From Alphaproteobacteria bacterium (lineage in GTDB: Bacteria > Pseudomonadota > Alphaproteobacteria > Reyranellales > Reyranellaceae): a stretch of 38,045 nt of DNA. The position numbers were made by a program, and so were the translations under genes. A model generated the notes under the pieces. It saw only the letters and a program-made list of their open reading frames with translations, searched no databases and was not told the origin of the DNA. Below, one piece after another: positions 8,650-16,828 of this stretch (its first letter is position 1; every line of letters starts with the position of its first letter). The stretch lies in contig CANJHI010000030.1 of assembly GCA_947474005.1 (NCBI GenBank), positions 1 through 38,045 of the forward strand, in the 5' to 3' direction.

Positions 8650-9954
8650 TTAGCCGCTGAGATAGCGCGGAAGCCAGAGCGCAATATCGGGCAGGATGGT
8701 GATCATCATGGTGAAGCCGACCATGATCAGCAGATAGGGCAGCGTCACGCGGGCGATATAGCCGAGGCCGTCGTCGGTCAGGCCCTGGATGACGAAGAGG
8801 TTGAAGCCGACCGGCGGCGTGATCTGCGCCATCTCGACCACCAGGACGAGGAAGATGCCGAACCAGATCGGATCGAAGCCGGCCGCCTTCACGATCGGCA
8901 TGACGATGGGCAGGGTCATGACGATCATGCTGAAGCCGTCGAGGAAGCAGCCCAGGATCAGGTAGAAGATGATCAGGGCGACGATCAGCATGAAGGACGA
9001 CAAGCCGAGGCTGCTGACGAATTCCGCGACTGCCGCGGGAATGCCGAGGAACGCTGCCGCACTGCCTAGGATCGACGCGCCGAGCACGATCAACGCGATC
9101 ATGGCGCAGGTCTGGACCGAGCCGACGGCGATCGCCTTCAGGGCGCGCCACGACAGCTCGCCCTGCACCCCGGCCACGACCAGCGCGCCCAGCACGCCTA
9201 CCGCCGCCGCCTCCGAGGGCGTGGCGAGGCCGCCATACATCGACCCCAGCACGCAGAGAATGAGGAACACCGCGGGGCCGAGTTCCCGTATCGAGGACAG
9301 GTATTCGACCCCCGTCGCGATGCGAACCTTACGCTCGGCCGCCGGCACCAGCTCCGGCTTCAGCGATGTGTGGATCATGATCCAGGCCATGAAGCAGCCC
9401 GCCAACAGGAAGCCCGGAATAAAGCCCGCGGTAAACAGCTTGGCGATCGAGACGTCGCCCAGCACGCCGTAGATGATCATGATGTTGGAGGGCGGGATCA
9501 GAAAGCCGAGCGTGCCGGCACCGGCCAGCGAGCCGACCGCCACGTCCTTGGAATAGCCACGCTTGGTCAGTTCCGCGAGCGAGATGCGGCCGACCACCTG
9601 GGTGGTTGCCGCCGACGAGCCGGAGATGGCGGCGAAGATCGTGCAGCCGATGACATTGACGTGCAGCAGGCGTCCCGGCAGCAGGCCGGCCCACGGCGAG
9701 AGGCCGCGAAACAGCGCCTGCGACAGGCGCGTCCGAAACAGGATCTCGCCCATGACGATGAACAGCGGCAACGCCAGCAATTCCTGGGTCGTCAGGATGT
9801 TCCAGGCATACTGTGCCAGCAGCTTGTCGAGCGGGATGTCGCGGAAAATGGCCAGCAGGATCGTGCCGGTAACGGCGAGCGTCCAGCCGATCCACAGGCC
9901 GCCCGCCAGGAAGGCGAACAACACGACGAACATGGTGACGACGATTGCGAGCAT
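8650..9954 (-). CDS. dctM: TRAP transporter large permease subunit (DctM family)
   Basis: The 434-residue protein is almost entirely hydrophobic, with about 12 predicted membrane segments, as usual for DctM. Family-like stretches include IVMGEILFRTRLSQALFRGL, GRLLHVNVIGCTIFAAISGSSAAT, GSLAGAGTLGFLIPPSNIMI and a late FLDGFSMIVMTLPIVMPI. It forms the Na+-driven channel part of a tripartite ATP-independent periplasmic transporter with the small subunit and DctP encoded just upstream. The gene starts 23 bp after dctQ. The ATP-requiring HyuAB enzymes and the ligase in the same operon suggest the cargo is the compound they process. Confidence 0.93.
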   Translation of the reverse strand: MLAIVVTMFVVLFAFLAGGLWIGWTLAVTGTILLAIFRDIPLDKLLAQYAWNILTTQELLALPLFIVMGEILFRTRLSQALFRGLSPWAGLLPGRLLHVNVIGCTIFAAISGSSAATTQVVGRISLAELTKRGYSKDVAVGSLAGAGTLGFLIPPSNIMIIYGVLGDVSIAKLFTAGFIPGFLLAGCFMAWIMIHTSLKPELVPAAERKVRIATGVEYLSSIRELGPAVFLILCVLGSMYGGLATPSEAAAVGVLGALVVAGVQGELSWRALKAIAVGSVQTCAMIALIVLGASILGSAAAFLGIPAAVAEFVSSLGLSSFMLIVALIIFYLILGCFLDGFSMIVMTLPIVMPIVKAAGFDPIWFGIFLVLVVEMAQITPPVGFNLFVIQGLTDDGLGYIARVTLPYLLIMVGFTMMITILPDIALWLPRYLSG

Positions 9955-9977
9955 GTCCGACTACCTAACCCGACGGG

Positions 9978-10562
9978 TCATTCGGCAACCGACGCTGCGC
10001 GCATGTTGAGATCCTCGAGCGGCAGGCCGAAGGCGGCCTGAAAGAAGCGTGCGACGAACTGCAGGACGAGCAGGCAGATACCGAACGTCACCAGCACCTG
10101 CGGAATCCACAGTGGCGTCGCGCTCGAGATCGAGGTCTGGTCACTCACGAAGCTGCGCCAGGTGAAGTTGATCATGGCGTAGGCCAGGAAGCCGGTGAAG
10201 CCGACGCCCAGGGCCGCCAGCACCGTCTCCATCCAGCGCCGCGTCGCCGGCCCCACGCGTGCCAGCACCAGGGTGACGCGGATATGGCCACCGGCCCGCA
10301 GCGTCATCGCCGCGCCAAACGTGAAGGCCGCCGCCATCAGGTAGGAGCTGTACTCCCAGGCGATCGGAATATCGGCCGGCACCCAGGGGAAAATATCCGA
10401 CAGCGCCCGTACCGCCACTTCGCCCAGCATCAGGCAGGTAAGCGCCGCCAGACAGGCCGCACCCATCCAGCCGTCGAGCCGGCCCAGCGTGTCGACAGCG
10501 TCGAGAAAAAGACGCAGCGGCCGGGGGGCCGCTGCGTTCGGGTTCGGACCGTGGGCCGTCAC
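9978..10562 (-). CDS. dctQ: TRAP transporter small permease subunit (DctQ family)
   Basis: This 194-residue membrane protein has four predicted membrane helices, starting near residue 36 (MGAACLAALTCLMLGEVAVRA). The W.....R.GGHIRV-like segment after the second helix (TLRAGGHIRVTLVLARVGP) is typical of DctQ. The GTG start at 10562 overlaps the dctP TGA (GTGA), so translation should be coupled. The proline/alanine-rich first 30 residues are longer than in most DctQ proteins. They are encoded by the DNA that forms the terminator-like hairpin described separately, so a later start such as Met36 cannot be excluded, although it would begin right at the first helix. Confidence 0.85.
   Translation of the reverse strand: MTAHGPNPNAAAPRPLRLFLDAVDTLGRLDGWMGAACLAALTCLMLGEVAVRALSDIFPWVPADIPIAWEYSSYLMAAAFTFGAAMTLRAGGHIRVTLVLARVGPATRRWMETVLAALGVGFTGFLAYAMINFTWRSFVSDQTSISSATPLWIPQVLVTFGICLLVLQFVARFFQAAFGLPLEDLNMRAASVAE
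10506..10537 (-). terminator. Intrinsic terminator inside the 5' end of dctQ
   Basis: On the minus strand an 11-bp perfect stem (ACGCAGCGGCC / GGCCGCTGCGT) with a CCCC loop is followed after one C by TTTTT. This is the form of a Rho-independent terminator. It begins 26 nt into the dctQ coding sequence, just after the dctP stop. Partial termination here would make more dctP message than dctQM message, matching the excess of binding protein over permease that such transporters need. The hairpin could also protect dctP mRNA from 3' decay. Efficiency cannot be judged from sequence. Confidence 0.6.
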
Positions 10563-11572
10563 GCCCGCTTCATCTCGGCGAGGTAGGCCTTGATCGGCTT
10601 CTCCGCCGCCGGAACGCGCTTATAAAACTCGCCGATCATCGGCGCCGTCTTCTTCTGCAGATCGGCCGTCATCGCCGCCGGCGGGATCACAAGCTGCATG
10701 CCGCCCGCGATCAGCTTGGCGTTGCTGTCCTTGTCGGCTTGCAGCGAGGACACCCAGAACTCCGGCTCGAGCTTCTTGGCCAGGTCGACGATCACTTTCT
10801 GATTGGCCGGAGAGATCTTCTTCCAGGTGTCGTTGTTGATGGTGACGATCTCCGACGACCAGGCATGGTTTGTCTGGTGGAAGAACTTCAGGAACTCCCA
10901 GAACTTGCCGTCAACGCCCGATACCGACGAGGTCGACACGCCCGAAACGGCACCCGACGACAGTGCGGCAATGGTCTCGCCCCACGGGATCAGCGCCGGC
11001 GCCATGCCGATGGCGCTGCACATCTCCTGTGCGTTCTTGTCGGGGACGCGGATCTTGATGGCCTTGAGCGCATCGAGCGACTCCGCCTTGATCTTCAGGT
11101 GCAGGTACTGCGTCGGCCACGGCACCGTGTAGAGCATGGTCTGATTGTTCTTCAGCATGACCTTCTCGTACTCGGGCCGCAGATACTTGTGCAGCACCTT
11201 GAGTTCTTCGATGTTGTTGCAGATGAAGGGGATGCCTTCGACACCGAGGATCGGCTCGTCGCCGACCTGCTGGATGTTGAGGATGTCGGCCATCGGCACG
11301 AGACCATCGCGCACGGCGCGCATCTGCTCGGGGCCCTTGAAGCCGAGCTGGCCGCCCGCTTTCACTTCGATATCGACGGCGCCGGCCGTCCCCTTCTTCA
11401 CCTCTTCGGCGAAGCGTTTGACGTTGACCGTGTGGAAGTTTCCATCCGGCCACACCGTCGCCAGCGGCAACTTGAGCGCCGCCTGTCCCATCACAACGGC
11501 CGGCGCGCCGACCATGGCTGCCGCACCCATTCCCACACCGGCCTTCAAGGCCGTCCTGCGTCCCAGTTTCAT
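10559..11572 (-). CDS. dctP: TRAP transporter substrate-binding protein (DctP family)
   Basis: The 337-residue product begins MKLGRRTALKAGVGMG, a twin-arginine-like signal, then a hydrophobic stretch and probable cleavage near AALKLPLATVWPDG. The mature part is a DctP/TAXI-like binding protein with FAEEVKKGTAGAVDIEVKAGGQLG and a central IKIRVPDKNAQEM segment. In this family the Arg of the IR(V)P motif usually contacts a ligand carboxylate, so a carboxylated ligand is likely. An ATG four codons upstream (11584) is possible, but the ATG at 11572 has a better placed GAGGG ribosome-binding site. It follows hyuB by 37 bp. Confidence 0.9.
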   Translation of the reverse strand: MKLGRRTALKAGVGMGAAAMVGAPAVVMGQAALKLPLATVWPDGNFHTVNVKRFAEEVKKGTAGAVDIEVKAGGQLGFKGPEQMRAVRDGLVPMADILNIQQVGDEPILGVEGIPFICNNIEELKVLHKYLRPEYEKVMLKNNQTMLYTVPWPTQYLHLKIKAESLDALKAIKIRVPDKNAQEMCSAIGMAPALIPWGETIAALSSGAVSGVSTSSVSGVDGKFWEFLKFFHQTNHAWSSEIVTINNDTWKKISPANQKVIVDLAKKLEPEFWVSSLQADKDSNAKLIAGGMQLVIPPAAMTADLQKKTAPMIGEFYKRVPAAEKPIKAYLAEMKRA

Positions 11573-11609
11573 CGAAGCCCTCATTCGTTTGTTGTTTGCC
11601 CGTCCCCGA

Positions 11610-13283
11610 CTACTCGGCCGCCTGCGGCGGCTTGTACGCGTAAAGCCTGTCGGCCCTGTCCGGCGAGATCAGCTCGTCGGCCAGATCGTTGGCGACCTGG
11701 GCGCGATCGCGCTCTGCCGGCGCGCCGATGCCACCACCGCCCGGCGTCATCAGCATCAGGCGGTCACCCGGCGGGATGAGCTGGAAGCCCTTGCCCTTGA
11801 GGACCTTGCCCGACTTCAGCGACAAGAAGCCGGCCTCACCGTCCCCGCCACCGTCGCGGCCGCGCGCCGGATAGTCGATCCGGTCGAAGGCCGCGAGCAG
11901 GTCGAACGGCTCATCAATGCCGCTTTCGATCTCCATGATCTGGCCGAGGCCACCGCGCGTGCGGCCGGCGCCGCCGGAGTCTGGGCGGAATTCCTTGCGC
12001 CAGAAGATGAGCGGCGTCTGGGTCTCGGCGATCTCGACCGGCGTGCCACGGACGCCACTGGGATAGGCCGTGGCCGAGAGGCCATCCTTGTCCGGCCGTG
12101 CGCCCGTACCGCCGTTCGACGTGATGGTCATGCCGAAGCCGTAGTTGCCACCTTCACCACCCGCCACATGGCCGCGCACGTTGATATTCCACAGGCACGA
12201 CGTGCCCTCGGCCGGCACGCGATCGGGAATGACCTGGCGCAGGCAGCCGAAGGCCACGTCCGGCAGCATCTGGCCGATGACGTGGCGCGAGGCCACAGCG
12301 TTGGGCTTGGGCGCGTTCAGGATGCAGCCCTCCGGCGCCGATACGGTGAGCGGCTCAAGCGATCCGGCATTGTTGGGAATGTGGGTGGCCACGACGCAGC
12401 CCAGGCCGAACACGGTGTAGGCGGTCGTGTAGGCATGCGGCACGTTGATGCCGCGCGCGGAGACGCCGGTAGTTCCCGTGTAGTCGACATGGATGCCGCT
12501 GTCGGAGATGGCAAGCGCGGCCACGAGCGTCACCGGCTCGTCGTAGCCATCGACCGTCATGCTGTTGTGCCAGGTGCCCTTCGGCAGCTTGGCGATCTCG
12601 GCCAGCACCGCCTCGCGCGAGCGGGCGATGATGTGGTCGCCCAGCTGATCCAGCGTGTCGATGCCGAACTCGTCCATCATCTCGACCAGTCGCCGGCTGC
12701 CGACGTCGTTGCAGCCAGCCAGCGAGTAGACATCGCCTTCGGTGTCGACCGGCTGGCGCGTGTTGGCGCGGATCATGGCCATCAGCGTCTCGTTCACCTT
12801 GCCCTGATCGAACAGCTTCAGCATCGGAATGTAGAGGCCCTCCATGAACACGTCGGTGCCATCGGGGCCGAAGCCGATGCCGCCGATGTCCATGAGATGG
12901 CTGGTGCAGGAGAACAGGGCGACCAGTTTGCCATTGCGGAAGCAGGGCGTGGTGATGACGAAGTCGTTGAGATGGCCGGTGCCCATCCAGGGATCGTTGG
13001 TGATGTAGGCGTCGCCCGGCTTCATCCTGTCGATCGGGAAGTAGCGCAGGAAATGCTTAACCGACTCGGCCATGGAATTCACATGGCCCGGCGTGCCGGT
13101 GATGGCCTGGGCCAGCATGCGGCCCTGAAGATCGAAGATGCCGGCCGAAAGGTCGCCGGCTTCGCGCACGATCGGGCTGAAGGCGGTGCGCATCAGCGTC
13201 TGCGCCTGCTCCTCCACGACGGCGATCAGGCGATTCCACATGATCTGCAGATCGATCAGCCCGACGCTGTTGGACTGGCTCAT
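11610..13283 (-). CDS. hyuB: Hydantoinase/oxoprolinase family protein, B subunit
   Basis: The 557-residue protein matches the HyuB half of ATP-dependent hydantoinase/oxoprolinase/carboxylase enzymes. Typical segments are FSPIVREAGDLSAGIFD, GTPGHVNSM, DPWMGTGHLNDFVI, SHLMDIGG, a late PSGVRGTP, and the C-terminal TPGGGGIG. With HyuA it would hydrolyse a cyclic amide (hydantoin, N-methylhydantoin or 5-oxoproline) or carboxylate a ketone, using ATP. The ATG at 13283 is preceded by GGAGAAGG and lies 10 bp after hyuA. The in-frame extension to 13529 runs over hyuA and is not used. The sarcosine-dehydrogenase-like gene downstream makes N-methylhydantoin an attractive substrate, but no carbamoylsarcosine amidohydrolase is present. 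Confidence 0.88.
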   Translation of the reverse strand: MSQSNSVGLIDLQIMWNRLIAVVEEQAQTLMRTAFSPIVREAGDLSAGIFDLQGRMLAQAITGTPGHVNSMAESVKHFLRYFPIDRMKPGDAYITNDPWMGTGHLNDFVITTPCFRNGKLVALFSCTSHLMDIGGIGFGPDGTDVFMEGLYIPMLKLFDQGKVNETLMAMIRANTRQPVDTEGDVYSLAGCNDVGSRRLVEMMDEFGIDTLDQLGDHIIARSREAVLAEIAKLPKGTWHNSMTVDGYDEPVTLVAALAISDSGIHVDYTGTTGVSARGINVPHAYTTAYTVFGLGCVVATHIPNNAGSLEPLTVSAPEGCILNAPKPNAVASRHVIGQMLPDVAFGCLRQVIPDRVPAEGTSCLWNINVRGHVAGGEGGNYGFGMTITSNGGTGARPDKDGLSATAYPSGVRGTPVEIAETQTPLIFWRKEFRPDSGGAGRTRGGLGQIMEIESGIDEPFDLLAAFDRIDYPARGRDGGGDGEAGFLSLKSGKVLKGKGFQLIPPGDRLMLMTPGGGGIGAPAERDRAQVANDLADELISPDRADRLYAYKPPQAAE

Positions 13284-13293
13284 GACCTTCTCC

Positions 13294-15372
13294 TCACCCG
13301 ACCCGGCGGTCCATGACGATACAGCCGGAGGCATCGATATGCGCGGTAAAACTGGCCGAAATATAGGTCGAGGTCTCGTCCTCAGCCACGATCGCCGGGC
13401 CCGGGAAGGCACTGCCCGGCGGCAGCGCCTCGCGGCGGTAGACCGGCACCTCGGTGGTCCGGCCGCTGCGGCCGTCGAACACCGCGCGGCGGCCGACCGG
13501 TTGAGGCATCGGCGCCGCAGGCGCGGCACTTTGCACCGCCGGGAGGTTGGTTTCGGTCGAGACCTGGACGGACCAGCTCAGGATTTCGATGGCGGCATTG
13601 GGAATATGGCGCTCGAACAGCACCGCATAATCGCGCTCGTAGGCGGTACGCAGTCCCTCGGCGTCGCTCGCCGCCAACGCCCGCTGGGGCAGCACGACCA
13701 TGATCTCGTGGCCTTGGCCAACGTAGCGCATGAAGGCCGCACGGCGTTCGAAGGTCTTCATGCCGCGGGCGCCGGGCGCCACCAGCGCCGTCGCCTCGGC
13801 GCTCATCTCACCCAGAAGCTGCGAGGTGGAGGTGGCGTCGAAGGCGTCGAGTCGCATATAGCGACTGCGCACCAGCTCGAAGGACACAGGCGCTGCCAGG
13901 AAGCCCACCGCCGAGCCCACGCCGGCGTTGGGCGGCACGATCACGCGCTGGACGCCGATCTTTTCGGCGACGCGCGAGGCATGCAGCGGCGCACCGCCGC
14001 CGAAAGCGATCAGATTGTACTGGTTGACCACGGCGCCGCGCTCGACGGCGTGGACGCGGGCGGCGCTCGCCATGTTCTCGGAGACCATCTCGTAGATGGC
14101 GTAGGCCGCCATGTCGGTCGACAGGCCCAGGCCCTGGCCGACGTCGCGGTCGAGCGCGCCTTTGGCCGCGTCGAGATCGAGCGCGATCGTGCCACCGGCG
14201 AAATCCTTGGGATCGATCGTGCCCAGCACGACGTTGGCATCGGTCACCGCGGGATGCCGGCCACCACGGCCGTAACAGGCAGGTCCGGGCTCGGCGCCGG
14301 CGCTCTCCGGCCCCACCGTGACGCGCTTCAGCGCATCGAGCCGGGCGATCGAGCCGCCGCCTGCCCCGATCTCGACCATCTCGATCACGGGAATGCGAAC
14401 CGGCAGACCAGAGCCCTTGAGGAAACGGGCGGCACGGTCGACCTCGAACAGCCGCGCAGTGTGCGGCGTGTAGTCGTCGATCAGGCAGATCTTGGCCGTC
14501 GTGCCCCCCATGTCGTAGCTGAGCGCGCGCTTTTCGCCGGCACGGGCCGCCACTTGCGCTGCAAAAATCGCACCGCCCGCCGGGCCCGATTCGATCAGGC
14601 GCACGGGAAAGCGCCGCGCCGTCTCGATGGCGGTGAGGCCGCCGCCCGACGTCACGAGATAGATCGTGCCCTTGAACTTCTCGACGGCAAGGGCTGCCTG
14701 CATGCGCTCCAGGTAAGAGTCCATGAGCGGCTGCACGTAGGCGTTGGCCACCGCCGTCGAGGTGCGCTCATATTCCCGCACCTCAGGGCAGACCTCGCTG
14801 GAGAGCGTCACTTTGAGGCCGGGCTGCTCGGCGCACAGGATCTCGCGCGTACGCCGCTCGTGGGCCGGATTGACGTAGGCGTGCATGAACGCCACGGCCA
14901 CGCTTTCGATTCCCTGGGCGGCGAGGTCGGCCACCACGGCACGCACGGCGGCCTCGTCGAGCGCCAAGCGCACCTTGCCGTGTACATCCATGCGCTCCGG
15001 AACGGTGAAGCGCAGCGCGCGTGGCACCAGCGGGCGCGGCTTTTCGATGGTGAGGTCGTACTGATCGTAACGGCTTTCGTTGGCAATATCGAGAACGTCG
15101 CGAAAGCCTTCGGTGGCGATCAGGGCCGTGCGCGCGCCACGGCGTTCGATCACCGCATTGGTGGCAAGCGTCGTGCCGTGGACGAAGACCTCGACATCGC
15201 CAAAGCCGCGGCCGGAATCGGCCAAAATCAGGCGCACGCCATCGAGAACCGCCTCTTCCGGCCGCTGCGGCGTCGTCAACAGCTTGCGAGTCAGCCGCCG
15301 CCCGCCTTCCTCCAGCACCACATCCGTAAACGTCCCGCCAATGTCGACGGCAATGCGCAAATCCCTGACCAC
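13294..15372 (-). CDS. hyuA: Hydantoinase/oxoprolinase family protein, A subunit
   Basis: The 692 residues equal the usual HyuA size. An N-terminal ASKHA nucleotide-binding signature (VDIGGTFTD, about 9-17) is followed by HGTTLATNAVIERRGA, EYERTSTAVANAYV, a second phosphate loop (YDMGGTTAKI), EIGAGGGSIA, GPESAGAEPGPACYGRGG and FGGGAPLHA. It provides the ATP-dependent activation step of the HyuAB enzyme. The GTG start at 15372 is chosen because it immediately precedes the DIGGTFTD core and has GGAG five bases upstream. The open frame continuing to 16713 is antisense to the channel gene. This is the first gene of the operon, with a promoter candidate in the 99-bp gap to the divergent channel gene. 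Confidence 0.9.
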   Translation of the reverse strand: MVRDLRIAVDIGGTFTDVVLEEGGRRLTRKLLTTPQRPEEAVLDGVRLILADSGRGFGDVEVFVHGTTLATNAVIERRGARTALIATEGFRDVLDIANESRYDQYDLTIEKPRPLVPRALRFTVPERMDVHGKVRLALDEAAVRAVVADLAAQGIESVAVAFMHAYVNPAHERRTREILCAEQPGLKVTLSSEVCPEVREYERTSTAVANAYVQPLMDSYLERMQAALAVEKFKGTIYLVTSGGGLTAIETARRFPVRLIESGPAGGAIFAAQVAARAGEKRALSYDMGGTTAKICLIDDYTPHTARLFEVDRAARFLKGSGLPVRIPVIEMVEIGAGGGSIARLDALKRVTVGPESAGAEPGPACYGRGGRHPAVTDANVVLGTIDPKDFAGGTIALDLDAAKGALDRDVGQGLGLSTDMAAYAIYEMVSENMASAARVHAVERGAVVNQYNLIAFGGGAPLHASRVAEKIGVQRVIVPPNAGVGSAVGFLAAPVSFELVRSRYMRLDAFDATSTSQLLGEMSAEATALVAPGARGMKTFERRAAFMRYVGQGHEIMVVLPQRALAASDAEGLRTAYERDYAVLFERHIPNAAIEILSWSVQVSTETNLPAVQSAAPAAPMPQPVGRRAVFDGRSGRTTEVPVYRREALPPGSAFPGPAIVAEDETSTYISASFTAHIDASGCIVMDRRVG

Positions 15373-15409
15373 TGCTGCTCCAAGTTCCTGTCCCACGGAC
15401 GCGGGCGCG

Positions 15410-15438
15410 ACCGTAGACCGGCCTCCTCTGCGTTGCAA
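15410..15438 (-). promoter_or_regulatory. Candidate promoter of the hyu-TRAP operon
   Basis: Reading the minus strand, a -35-like TTGCAA (15438-15433) is separated by 17 bp from a -10-like TACGGT (15415-15410). This would start transcription about 30 nt before the hyuA GTG, leaving room for its GGAG ribosome-binding site. The prediction is by eye from a sigma-70-like pattern. The -35 hexamer is a palindrome also used by the divergent candidate promoter. Confidence 0.4.
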
Positions 15439-15462
15439 TTCGCAGGCCAGCGCGCCTATGGT
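15433..15462 (+). promoter_or_regulatory. Candidate promoter of the CNG channel gene
   Basis: On the plus strand TTGCAA (15433-15438) and TATGGT (15457-15462) are 18 bp apart. Initiation would fall at about 15469-15472, on the GTG/ATG start itself, which implies a leaderless mRNA. No Shine-Dalgarno sequence is visible upstream of the start, which agrees with this. Confidence 0.4.
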
Positions 15463-15471
15463 CGCCCCGTG

Positions 15472-16662
15472 ATGGCCCAAGCCTCCAGTCCCCGAGCGCG
15501 CATTCATGCGCTGCTGAATTTCACCGATCCCAGCGACGCGGGACGCCGGTGGCGGCTGCTGCACCTCTGCGTGCTTGGTGCTGGCCTGTTCGCCGTGATC
15601 CTGCTGTCGATCGACGACCTCCCGCCCGATACGCGAAACGCTCTGCGCTACGCGATCTGGGCAGTCGCCAACCTGTTCTTCATCGAATACGCCGTGCGAC
15701 TGTGGGTGGCACCGGAGGAAGGGCGCTACAGAGAGACCTCCCCCACGATGGCCCGACTGCAGTGGGCGATGTCCCTGCCGGGTCTGGTCGGGCTCCTGGC
15801 CACCGTGCCGATATTCATGTGGCTGGCCGGCTACCGCATCGTGGGCTCCGACGCCGCGTCCATCTTCTGTGCCTTGTGGATCCTCAAACTCGGCCTGCAC
15901 GCTCCCGCACTCGGGACCCTGGCCCGCGTCGTGTCGAACGAACGCGCGCCGATCGCCGGTGTCCTGGTGCTGTTCTTCATCGTCCTCGTGATCGCCGCGA
16001 CCGCGGCGCACCTGCTCGAGCGCGGACGTCAGCCCGAGGCGTTCGGCAGCCTTCCCAACGCCCTGTGGTGGGCGGTCGTGACGCTGACCACGACGGGCTA
16101 CGGCGACGTGGTGCCGGTTACGGTGGGCGGGCGCCTGGTCGGCTCCGTCCTGATGATCAGTGGCATTTCCGTGCTCGCCATCATGACCGGCGTGCTCGCG
16201 ACCGGCTTCGCCCAGGAAGAGCGGCGGCGCGAGTATCTCAGGGTCTGGGAACAAGTGGCGCGCGTGCCGATCTTCGCCGCCCTGGGCGTCGTCACCTTGT
16301 CCGAGATCGTGGGCAAGTTGCGAACCCGCTACTATCCCTCGCACGTCACCATCATGCGGCGAGGCGATCCTGGCGACTCGATGTTTTTCATCTCCAGCGG
16401 CGAGTGCGAAGTCCGGCTGCCGAGTGGCGGCACCGTGAAGCTCGGCGAAGGCGCCTTCTTCGGCGAAATGGCGCTTCTGGAGCGTCAGCCGCGGTCCGCC
16501 ACCGTGGCTACGGCGCGAGCGACCACATTGCTGGTGCTGTATGCCAGCGACTTCTACGAGATCGCCTCGCGCATTCCCGCCCTGGCCGAAGCTGTCGAAA
16601 TCGAGGCGAAGCGGCGGCGTGAGGAGAACCTCGAAAGAAGGACGGGCGAACCCAAGCGATGA
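15472..16662 (+). CDS. Cyclic-nucleotide-gated potassium channel (MlotiK1-like)
   Basis: The 396-residue protein has six predicted membrane helices, a pore loop with the K+ selectivity filter TTTGYGD just after LWWAVVTL, and a C-terminal cyclic-nucleotide-binding domain. The phosphate-binding cassette reads FFGEMALLERQPRSATV, with the Glu and Arg that hold the cyclic nucleotide in this fold. The layout is that of the prokaryotic CNG channel MlotiK1. The fourth helix has few arginines, so strong voltage sensing is unlikely. It should pass K+ across the inner membrane when cAMP binds. A GTG one codon upstream (15469) is an alternative start. It is divergent from the catabolic operon, and its stop overlaps the start of a flavoprotein remnant (ATGA). 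Confidence 0.9.
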   Translation: MAQASSPRARIHALLNFTDPSDAGRRWRLLHLCVLGAGLFAVILLSIDDLPPDTRNALRYAIWAVANLFFIEYAVRLWVAPEEGRYRETSPTMARLQWAMSLPGLVGLLATVPIFMWLAGYRIVGSDAASIFCALWILKLGLHAPALGTLARVVSNERAPIAGVLVLFFIVLVIAATAAHLLERGRQPEAFGSLPNALWWAVVTLTTTGYGDVVPVTVGGRLVGSVLMISGISVLAIMTGVLATGFAQEERRREYLRVWEQVARVPIFAALGVVTLSEIVGKLRTRYYPSHVTIMRRGDPGDSMFFISSGECEVRLPSGGTVKLGEGAFFGEMALLERQPRSATVATARATTLLVLYASDFYEIASRIPALAEAVEIEAKRRREENLERRTGEPKR

Positions 16663-16801
16663 TTGAAACCGATCTGCTGGCGGTGGGTTCGGGACCAGCG
16701 TCATGGGAGGCACCTATCCCGGGGCAGGCATCACCATTGGCCCGGCCCTCACCTTCGGCTATATCGCGGCCCGACACGCGGTCTCCTCGGCCGGCCGCTG
16801 A
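16659..16801 (+). pseudogene. Remnant of a FAD-dependent oxidoreductase reduced to its two ends
   Basis: The ATG at 16659 overlaps the channel stop and encodes MIETDLLAVGSGPA, the start of a FAD-binding Rossmann fold. Directly after it, in another frame (about 16699-16801), comes SVMGGTYPGAGITIGPALTF followed by GYIAARHAV and a stop. That is the characteristic C-terminus of FAD_binding_2 oxidoreductases (fumarate reductase/ketosteroid dehydrogenase group). Everything between, normally well over 1 kb, is gone and the frames no longer match. The join is near CCAGCG (16694-16699), which fits both the N-terminal GPA-G codons and an A-S-V-M stretch, so a short-homology deletion is likely. No functional product is expected. 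Confidence 0.7.
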
Positions 16802-16828
16802 CTGCCTCCGCCAATGAAAGCCGCCTGA

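Noticed and set aside
7343-8653. 436-codon plus-strand open frame antisense to the ligase gene
   Set aside because: It has no recognisable domain and its composition is typical of an antisense frame; the sense gene is a complete glutamine-synthetase-like protein.
15373-16713. Upstream in-frame extension of hyuA and the matching upstream extension of the channel gene
   Set aside because: Each extension lies antisense to the other gene. Conserved sequence begins at 15372 (HyuA) and 15472 (channel), and both proteins then have normal family length.
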